A DNA stretch of 27,593 nucleotides from Elusimicrobiota bacterium. GTDB lineage: Bacteria > Elusimicrobiota > UBA8919. The stretch lies in assembly GCA_003452965.1 (NCBI GenBank), contig DMMW01000003.1, forward strand, positions 9,656 through 37,248. The letters are read 5' to 3'. Below the pieces are notes generated by a model. The model was not told the origin of the DNA. It saw only the letters and a program-made list of their open reading frames with translations, and searched no databases. Shown here one piece after another: positions 16,069 to 22,469 of the stretch (positions within the stretch are counted from its first letter, which is position 1; every line of letters begins with the position of its first letter). Position numbers and translations under genes: made by a program.

Positions 16069-17126
16069 CCAAAAATATTTCTTAGTTTATCTCTGTCCTT
16101 TTCTAAGTCCTTGGGTGTTTTTATCGGAAAAAATCTTTGCTCCCTGTCCACTATAATATACTCAGATTTTAAAATTGTTGATAGATCACCTGCGAGATGC
16201 TCAAATTGAATAACTTTTTTGTCTGCAATTTTTTTCTCAACAAAATAAAAAGGTAGCTCAAAATATTTATTTAGATTGCTTGCCTTAAAAATATATGTTG
16301 CAGTATTGAACACTGATATTGAATCCTGATTAAAGTCAGATGGAAATTTAAACTGTTCAACAATCTCAAGGTGACCATTAACTATTGCAGGTGCGCCGCC
16401 TTTATCGCCGGGATATTTTTCAGCTAGTTCAACGGTCATCTCTGATTGTTTATCCACATGGTAACCAAATATGAGTTCGTCGATTGTTGCACCTAAATTA
16501 TCTACATTGGAGTACCAAACATGTTCACCGCCGATTTTAAGAAAATGATCTAAAAGACCGCTTTTTTGAAAAGCAAAAGAAAAATCTCCATGCCCAGGTC
16601 CGTAATAAGATTCGTTTTCAGGTAAATAATACGTGCCATCGGCATTTAAACGTTTTGCTATAAACTGGCTGAAACATTTAATATTATCTTTTAATCCAAA
16701 GTAATCATTTTTTTCAAGATGTTGAACCGTTGCGACTTCTGTGGCATAACTATTCATTATATATATCGGAATAGAGATGTTATATTTTTGGTTTATCTTT
16801 TTGACTTGTTCAAGCTTTATTTGCAAAAAGCTTTTTTTATCATAAACCTCAACGATACCTTTTACTACTCCGCCGAACCGTGTAGCCATACCGCCGTTTA
16901 CTATTACCAGTCCTAATTTACCATTTTTAATAGCTTCTGCACCAATAGTAACAAGTTTCTGCTTTAAAGAACCGTCTTTTTTTGGATTAAAAAATTTGGT
17001 TTCATCAGGGGCTTGCACTTTACTGTTTATAATATTATTCTTATCGGAAAAAATTCCTGTCAAAAATTTTTGTCTTAATCCTTCAAATAATTTCTCATCA
17101 TAATTATATTTTTGTAATATGTTCAT
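16065..17126 (-). CDS. UDPGP-family nucleotidyltransferase (UTP-sugar-1-phosphate uridylyltransferase)
   Basis: Predicted to make a UDP-sugar from UTP and a sugar-1-phosphate. The 353-residue protein has the eukaryote-type UGPase/UDP-GlcNAc pyrophosphorylase fold rather than the bacterial GalU type. The nucleotide loop is VNGGMATRFGG (76-86, usual LxGGxGTRxG), followed by MNSYAT, YYGPGHGDFSFAF, VWYSNVDNLGA and QFEHLAGDLS. The usual second Gly of the loop is Ala here (GGMATR), a small departure. It overlaps glgM at its start and the DUF5693-type gene at its end, both as 4-nt ATGA overlaps. Glucose-1-phosphate is the likely substrate given GalT and GlgM/GlgE nearby, but N-acetylhexosamine-1-phosphate for wall polymers is possible. 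Confidence 0.82.
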   Translation of the reverse strand: MNILQKYNYDEKLFEGLRQKFLTGIFSDKNNIINSKVQAPDETKFFNPKKDGSLKQKLVTIGAEAIKNGKLGLVIVNGGMATRFGGVVKGIVEVYDKKSFLQIKLEQVKKINQKYNISIPIYIMNSYATEVATVQHLEKNDYFGLKDNIKCFSQFIAKRLNADGTYYLPENESYYGPGHGDFSFAFQKSGLLDHFLKIGGEHVWYSNVDNLGATIDELIFGYHVDKQSEMTVELAEKYPGDKGGAPAIVNGHLEIVEQFKFPSDFNQDSISVFNTATYIFKASNLNKYFELPFYFVEKKIADKKVIQFEHLAGDLSTILKSEYIIVDREQRFFPIKTPKDLEKDRDKLRNIFG

Positions 17127-18256
17127 TTTATCAATCCTTCATATAGTTTTTTAGTCTGCTTTGCGATATTTTCCCATGAGAAATACTTTTCCACACGAGC
17201 GCGACCGTTTAATCCAAATTTATTTCTTAGAGATTCGTCTTTTAATAAGCGGTTGACGGCATCGGCAATTTGTTTTGAATTTTTTGGTTCAACAAGTATG
17301 CCTGTTTCTTCAGGAATAACAACTTCCAATATTCCGCCTGTTGCAGATGCAATAACAGGTGTTTTGCATGCCATTGCTTCCAGATTAATAATACCGAAAG
17401 GTTCATAAATTGAAGGGCATATAAAAATTTTTGCCGAACTGTATAACTGAATATATTCTTCTTCTTTTAATAATTTATGAATCCAGACAATATTTTTTTT
17501 CTTCTCAACTTTCTTTGTCATCGCTTCTTCATAATCTTTTGTATCGGCTCCGGTTGCACCGAGCACAATCTGACACGGTATGTCGTCAGAAGCATCTATT
17601 AAATACTCCATGCCTTTTTGTGGGGTAGGACGTCCGACAAAAAGAATATAATCGTCAGCAATGCCGTATTCCTTTTTAAGTGAAGTATTTAAAGGTGTTT
17701 GTTGCCATTTATTTAAATCCACTCCATTGTAAATAACTTCTATCTTCTCGGGTTTAACGTTAAAAAACTTCAATATATCCTGTTTCATCAAATTTGAAAC
17801 GGCGATAACCTTGTCGGCAGATTCAATCCCGATTTTTTCAATCCAGGTGCTTAATTGGTAGCCATGTCCCAATTGGTCTTCTTTCCACGGTCTGAGAGGT
17901 TCTAATGAATGCGATGTCGCTACAAACGGTATATCATAAAGGATTTTTGTTAATAATCCGCCAAAATGGCCATACCATGTATGTGTGTGAACCACATCCG
18001 AATCAATCTCTTCCATCTGAGATAAAAGATTTATTGAAAGAGTTTCAAGTGTAGGCGAGAATTTTTTACCTTTAAGCGCATCCCAGCCTTTATAACCGCG
18101 GACTTTTAGTGATTTGTCGTCGGATTTCTGGTCTCCAAAACATCTGATATCGACATCCATTATCTTTGAAAGTTCCTGTGCCAGATACCTCAAATGTACG
18201 CCCGCTCCGCCATAAACATACGGCGGAAATTCTTTTGCCAACATTGTTACTTTCAT
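17123..18256 (-). CDS. glgM: GlgM-type GT4 glycosyltransferase (maltose-1-phosphate synthase / glycogen synthase)
   Basis: A cytoplasmic GT4 glycosyltransferase of 377 residues. It closely follows the actinobacterial GlgM/GlgA family (Rv1212c type): KEFPPYVYGGAGVH at the N terminus, VVHTHTWY, ILYDIPFVATSHSLEPLRPW, GHGYQLSTWIE, GRPTPQKGMEYL for the donor site, and the E-x7-E motif EPFGIINLE. In mycobacteria this enzyme makes alpha-maltose-1-phosphate from ADP-glucose and glucose-1-phosphate, which GlgE then polymerises. glgE lies 31 bp upstream, supporting that activity here. A strong AAGGAGG site precedes the ATG. Plain glycogen synthase activity cannot be excluded by sequence, and the nucleotide donor (ADP or UDP) is not decided by what I can see. 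Confidence 0.87.
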   Translation of the reverse strand: MKVTMLAKEFPPYVYGGAGVHLRYLAQELSKIMDVDIRCFGDQKSDDKSLKVRGYKGWDALKGKKFSPTLETLSINLLSQMEEIDSDVVHTHTWYGHFGGLLTKILYDIPFVATSHSLEPLRPWKEDQLGHGYQLSTWIEKIGIESADKVIAVSNLMKQDILKFFNVKPEKIEVIYNGVDLNKWQQTPLNTSLKKEYGIADDYILFVGRPTPQKGMEYLIDASDDIPCQIVLGATGADTKDYEEAMTKKVEKKKNIVWIHKLLKEEEYIQLYSSAKIFICPSIYEPFGIINLEAMACKTPVIASATGGILEVVIPEETGILVEPKNSKQIADAVNRLLKDESLRNKFGLNGRARVEKYFSWENIAKQTKKLYEGLIK

Positions 18257-18287
18257 ATTCTCCTCCTTTTTAACTTTCTACCTGCTT

Positions 18288-20195
18288 CTAGTGTCCCGGT
18301 GTTGTTATATAAGCATGAATGATTGACTGAAAACCGCTCTTTTTAGCTTCGTTATTTATTGTGCATGCATAACTCTCATCAAAAGTTTCACAGGTATAAA
18401 CCCGCCAAAGAATTTCATTATTAAAAAATTCTGCCAATTCTCTTCTTGCATAAACATCATTATGCTTAATAACTTTTTCGCGCATCTCAAAAAATATTTT
18501 TGAATGTACTAATGCAGTTTCATGTATAGCAAAATTTTGCTTTGCTTTAACTGTTGTAATTATTTTAAAAATATATACCGGTTCTTTATGCGGTTCAATC
18601 CTAATATAATTTTCTCTTCCGTGCCATAAAAAGTTTTTTCCTGTAATTAATTCATTAACAATATAATCGGAATCAGATGGGATACCGTATTCTTCAAGAG
18701 GTACAGTCATTCTAACTTCTTGCGTTTCATATGGATTAATATTAGCGGCAACCAAAATAATATTGTCATTATATTTTTTTCCGTAGCAAAGGATATTATC
18801 ATTGTTGGAGTTAAGAAATTTAAGGTTGTCATAATATTGGAGCGCAGGATTTTTGTGTCTTATTTCGTTCAAGATAGCGATATAGTTTTTGATATTACCG
18901 GGACGGTTCCAATCCCATACTTTATATTGATATTTTTCCGAATCTACATAGTTTTCAGTGCCGGGAAAAGACGAACCATCACACAATTCGTATCCGCTAT
19001 ACATACCATAAACTGAAGAAAGTGTTGATGCAAGAGCTATTCTTAATTTAAAAGCCGGTTTTCCGCCGGTTTGAATAATCGGAGGACAGATATCCGGAGT
19101 ATTGGTGAAAAGATTACCTCTTAAAAAATTTTTTAAATATGAGTTCGTGAGTTTAATAAAATATTCAATTAACTCATTTTTACCATTACGCCAAGTAAAA
19201 TATGTATATGACTGTGAAAATCCCACTCTGGCAAGTTCCTCAAGTTTATCATAATTAGTAAATGCTTCCGCAAGGAATATTGTATCGGGATATTCCTTTT
19301 TAACTTCCGTAATAAGCCATTTCCAGAATTCTGTTGGTTTCGTATGCGGATTATCCATTCTGAAGTGTGTAATCCCGAGTTTCCGCCAAAAAATGATGAT
19401 TGATTTCAGTTCATCCCATAGTTCTTTTTTATTCGGCGGATAGAAATTTAATGGATAAATATCCTCATATTTTTTAGGGGGATTTTCTGAATATGCGATG
19501 GTACCGTCAGCTCTTTTGTGAAACCATTCTGGATGTTTCTTGACATACGGATGATCAGGTGAACAGTTGTAAGCAATATCTAAGGCGATTTCAAATCCCA
19601 TTTTTTTTGCTTCATAAACAAAATGTTTAAAGTCGTTTATTGAACCCAATTCCGGTTCTATTGACTTATGTCCGCCGTTCTCATTTCCTATTGCCCAAGG
19701 ACAACCAGGATCATTTGGTCCTGCAAGTAATGAATTATTAGGACCTTTACGATGGCTTTTTCCAATTGGATGTATTGGGGTAAAAAATATTACGTCAAAT
19801 CCCATTTTCTTTATATCTGGAAGTCGTTTTTCGCAATCGGCGAATGTACCGCTTTTGTTAGGGATGGTTCCCTGTGAACGCGGAAATAATTCGTACCATG
19901 CGGCAAATCTTGCATATTTTTCTTCTACTATAACTTCTAAAATTTTATCGTAACCTTCTACGGTATATTTATAGAAACCTGTTGTTTTTGGTAGGAATGA
20001 ACCGACATACTTCCCGTCTTGTTCAGTCATTGATAATTTATTCCATTGTTTCTCAGTAGATTTTTTATATTTTAAAACGGGAACTTTTTCATTTCGGGAA
20101 TCAGTATAACAATAAATAAAGAACTCTTTCTCAACTTCAGATTTTACGGGATATAGACCGCCTTCCAAATCAGGGAATACGCTTTTTATACTCAT
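18288..20195 (-). CDS. glgE: GlgE, alpha-1,4-glucan:maltose-1-phosphate maltosyltransferase
   Basis: GlgE (GH13_3) transfers maltosyl units from maltose-1-phosphate to alpha-1,4-glucans. Family marks are ARFAAWYELFPRS, PIHPIGKSHRKGPNN, GCPWAIGNENGGH, SPDHPYVKKHPEWFH and PKKYEDIYPLNF. The nucleophile is Asp281 in FRMDNPHTKP, the acid/base Glu310 in FLAEAF, and QSYTYFTWRN follows. Two departures: residues 1-92 form only a short beta domain and run straight into the barrel, without the roughly 100-residue helical insert (domain S) of the actinobacterial enzymes. After the usual end of the C domain (about 545) there are about 90 extra, mostly helical residues I do not recognise. An AGGAG site lies 6 nt before the ATG. 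No glgB, treS or pep2 is in the window. Confidence 0.92.
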   Translation of the reverse strand: MSIKSVFPDLEGGLYPVKSEVEKEFFIYCYTDSRNEKVPVLKYKKSTEKQWNKLSMTEQDGKYVGSFLPKTTGFYKYTVEGYDKILEVIVEEKYARFAAWYELFPRSQGTIPNKSGTFADCEKRLPDIKKMGFDVIFFTPIHPIGKSHRKGPNNSLLAGPNDPGCPWAIGNENGGHKSIEPELGSINDFKHFVYEAKKMGFEIALDIAYNCSPDHPYVKKHPEWFHKRADGTIAYSENPPKKYEDIYPLNFYPPNKKELWDELKSIIIFWRKLGITHFRMDNPHTKPTEFWKWLITEVKKEYPDTIFLAEAFTNYDKLEELARVGFSQSYTYFTWRNGKNELIEYFIKLTNSYLKNFLRGNLFTNTPDICPPIIQTGGKPAFKLRIALASTLSSVYGMYSGYELCDGSSFPGTENYVDSEKYQYKVWDWNRPGNIKNYIAILNEIRHKNPALQYYDNLKFLNSNNDNILCYGKKYNDNIILVAANINPYETQEVRMTVPLEEYGIPSDSDYIVNELITGKNFLWHGRENYIRIEPHKEPVYIFKIITTVKAKQNFAIHETALVHSKIFFEMREKVIKHNDVYARRELAEFFNNEILWRVYTCETFDESYACTINNEAKKSGFQSIIHAYITTPGH

Positions 20196-20254
20196 TAAAT
20201 ACTCCTGATATAACTAACATTATGTCTGATTACCTAGATTTTTAACATCTATAT

Positions 20255-20309
20255 TTCGACTACCGCTCAGGACAAGTTTACACTGACATCCCTCTCTTTA
20301 TAGGATGTC
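20255..20309. repeat. Intergenic repeat remnants between galT and glgE
   Basis: At 20255-20276 the plus strand carries TTCGACTACCGCTCAGGACA, very like one arm of a palindromic intergenic sequence I recall from many bacterial genomes; the matching second arm is not intact here. Next to it, 20285-20291 (GACATCC) and 20303-20309 (GGATGTC) form a perfect 7-bp stem with an 11-nt loop. There is no T-run on the minus strand, so it is not a clear terminator. Confidence 0.6.
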
Positions 20310-20312
20310 CGT

Positions 20313-21308
20313 TTAATCAATTTCCCTTAAAAATTTTGCTGCTTCCTCGGGTGGAGTTGGATTGATGTAAAATCCTGTTCCCCATTCAAAACCTGCAACT
20401 TTTGTCAGACGAGGCATTATTTCTATATGCCAGTGATAATAAGGTATTTTTCCTGTGCGACAAGGCGAATTATGGATAATAAAGTTATATGGCGGTTTTT
20501 CTAATGTCTTGTTCATTCTACCGTTAATATCCCTTAGTATCAAGGCTAGGTTAGTTACCTCGTGTTTAGATAGGTCCTCAAAAATTGAAGAATGAATCTT
20601 GGGCATTATCCATGTTTCAAAAGGAAATCTTGAAGCAAATGGTGTAATACAAATAAAATCTTCGTTTTCTGATACGATTCTTGTATTTGCTTCAGTTTCT
20701 TCACGTATAATATCACAAAAAATGCATCTTTCTTTATATTCATAATAGTTTCTGCTTCCGTCTATTTCCTGTTTTACTCTTACTGGAATTGTAGGCATCG
20801 CGATAATCTGTGAGTGCGGATGTGACAATGAAGCGCCGGCATCGGCACCGTGATTTTTAAATATAAGGATATATTCAAATCTGATATCTTTTTTTAAGTC
20901 TAAAATCCTATCACGATATGCCCAGATAACTTCTTCAGCTTGTTTAATATCCAAGTCGGAAAAATCAGCGTCATGCTTAGGTGTTTCAATTATTACTTCA
21001 TGGGCTCCTATTCCGTCCATATAATCAAACATACCCTCACCGCGTCTGTTAATATTACCTTCAACTCTTAGAACGGGAAATTTATTGGGGATTACCCGTA
21101 CCCACCAGCCTTTCTCATCTTTACGTGTTCCAGGTTCTCTAAATGAAAGTATTTCAGGGGGTGTCAGGTTTTCCTTTCCGGAACAGAATGGACATCCTTC
21201 CGAAGTATCCATTTCCGAGATTTGTTCAAAGTCTTTTTTTACTTTCCCCCTTTCTTTAGTAATAATTACCCATCTGCCGATAATAGGATCACGTCTTAAT
21301 TCTGGCAT
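20313..21308 (-). CDS. galT: GalT-family hexose-1-phosphate uridylyltransferase
   Basis: A HIT-superfamily enzyme of 331 residues that swaps nucleotidyl groups between sugar-1-phosphates, classically UDP-glucose plus galactose-1-phosphate. The N-terminal half has a CPFC zinc pair (39/42) and the catalytic HPHSQ (163-167), where His165 would carry the nucleotidyl group. The C-terminal half begins with a second CxxC (195/198) and has HWHIEIMPRL (292-301). The start has an AAGGAG site. Immediate neighbours are glucan enzymes, and no galK or galE is present, so the in vivo substrate could differ; some members are ADP-glucose or UDP-sugar phosphorylases. The family assignment is firm, the exact substrate is not. 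Confidence 0.88.
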   Translation of the reverse strand: MPELRRDPIIGRWVIITKERGKVKKDFEQISEMDTSEGCPFCSGKENLTPPEILSFREPGTRKDEKGWWVRVIPNKFPVLRVEGNINRRGEGMFDYMDGIGAHEVIIETPKHDADFSDLDIKQAEEVIWAYRDRILDLKKDIRFEYILIFKNHGADAGASLSHPHSQIIAMPTIPVRVKQEIDGSRNYYEYKERCIFCDIIREETEANTRIVSENEDFICITPFASRFPFETWIMPKIHSSIFEDLSKHEVTNLALILRDINGRMNKTLEKPPYNFIIHNSPCRTGKIPYYHWHIEIMPRLTKVAGFEWGTGFYINPTPPEEAAKFLREID

Positions 21309-21353
21309 TTTTTCTCCTTGCTAATTTGAAATTAAGTTCATTCCCGCCTGCGT

Positions 21354-21375
21354 TCATCCGCCGGTTAGCGGATGA
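21354..21375. repeat. Perfect hairpin in the gap before galT
   Basis: TCATCCGC (21354-21361) and GCGGATGA (21368-21375) form an 8-bp perfect stem with a 6-nt loop. It is GC-rich against an AT-rich background. No T-run follows on the minus strand, so a repeat or processing site is more likely than a terminator. Confidence 0.6.
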
Positions 21376-21412
21376 TGACGAGATGTTTATCTATTTACAA
21401 TTACCGTATGTT

Positions 21413-22354
21413 TTAGTTGCATCGCCCTCTCTTTTGAGAGGCGAGCAAACAAGGTTTTATAAACCCGCAATTTTTCAAATATGTTTTTGAATTTTGTAAT
21501 TGTTCTTTGGTCGCTGATTTATGGGTTTCGTTGACGAGTATTGTGGTATCTTTGACAAATTCAGATATTTTTTTAAAATCCACTTCTCCCGTACCAGGTG
21601 CTTTATGATCATAAACACCGATTACATCATGCAAATGCATGCCGATTATCTTACTTGAAAAATCCTTAAGGAAATCAAGATGACTGCTAATAACTCTTTG
21701 TTTTTCTGCGACATATGCATGACCGACATCATACCATAAACCTAAATAATCAGTTTCAAATTTTTGAAAAATAATTTTATAATCTTCAAGTGAAGGAATT
21801 TCGTTTGCCCAGAAGCGGTTTTCAAGGCCTAATCTCACATTTTTTCTTGAAGCATATTCAAGAATTTCGTCAAGAGATATTAAGACATTTTCAATAAAAG
21901 GTTTAAGTTTCAGCTTCCGTTCAGATAAAAAAGCGTTAAAAAACTCTGGATACTCCTTCCCCCCGCCGGTTTCATTATATTTTTTTGCTAAAATCCTTCC
22001 TGATAATTCCATTTGTACTTCGCCGGTATGAAAAACAACAGCACCAGCACCTATATCGTTTGCAACATCTATCGTTTTTTTTGTGAGTGTGATTGCTGTT
22101 TTGCGTTCATTATCGTCTAACGAAGAAATATTGTAAGGAGAATAAATAGTTCTGCCATCGGGTATAGTATCCAGTTTCGGACAATAATTATGGATAGAAA
22201 CCACCTTTAGTTTTTTTGCTATTTCAAGTATAAAATCTTCCGGTACCTCAACGTTAAGTTCAACTTTAGAAAATCCCAAAGATTTTATTTCATCAATCAG
22301 TGAAAACGGATTGGTATGCTTGGAAATACTATAGACGGTTGAAAGTGCAATCAT
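21413..22354 (-). CDS. TIM-barrel sugar isomerase/epimerase-like protein (AP endonuclease family 2)
   Basis: A 313-residue protein of the xylose isomerase-like TIM-barrel superfamily, which includes sugar isomerases, epimerases and endonuclease IV. Likely metal ligands at the strand ends are Glu178 (GLENRFW), Asp209 and His212 (WYDVGHA), His242 (GMHLHDV) and Glu276 (VNETHK); DHKAPGTGEVDF is a further family mark. The position before galT and glgE suggests a sugar substrate, but none can be named. The last dozen residues (ASQKRGRCN) are encoded by a hairpin at 21422-21444 and are probably not part of the conserved fold. No clear ribosome site precedes the ATG, and a 115-bp AT-rich gap separates it from the gene before. 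Confidence 0.78.
   Translation of the reverse strand: MIALSTVYSISKHTNPFSLIDEIKSLGFSKVELNVEVPEDFILEIAKKLKVVSIHNYCPKLDTIPDGRTIYSPYNISSLDDNERKTAITLTKKTIDVANDIGAGAVVFHTGEVQMELSGRILAKKYNETGGGKEYPEFFNAFLSERKLKLKPFIENVLISLDEILEYASRKNVRLGLENRFWANEIPSLEDYKIIFQKFETDYLGLWYDVGHAYVAEKQRVISSHLDFLKDFSSKIIGMHLHDVIGVYDHKAPGTGEVDFKKISEFVKDTTILVNETHKSATKEQLQNSKTYLKNCGFIKPCLLASQKRGRCN
21422..21444. repeat. Hairpin inside the 3' end of the TIM-barrel gene
   Basis: Nine base pairs with one bulged C (21422-21431 against 21436-21444) and a TTTT loop. It covers the last codons of the gene, so the stop codon may have been supplied by an inserted repeat. No T-run follows on the minus strand. Confidence 0.6.
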
Positions 22355-22469
22355 AGATAAGAGTCAAGTTAAAAGTTAAAAGTATAAATATAAATTAAAT
22401 TCTTTGGTTCTTTTTATTTTTATTTTTTTTGGTTCTATTTTAATTATAACTTTCTATTTTAACTTGCCT
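22355..22469. other. AT-rich gap with 10-bp inverted repeat
   Basis: This 115-bp gap between the EF-G-like gene and the TIM-barrel gene is almost pure A+T. CAAGTTAAAA (22365-22374) and TTTTAACTTG (22457-22466) are perfect inverted copies 82 nt apart. TTGGTTCT occurs twice between them. I see no convincing promoter or terminator. It could be a decayed small mobile element or chance in low-complexity DNA. Confidence 0.4.

Noticed and set aside
21354..21375. Hairpin as a terminator before galT
   Set aside because: There is no T-run after the stem on the minus strand.
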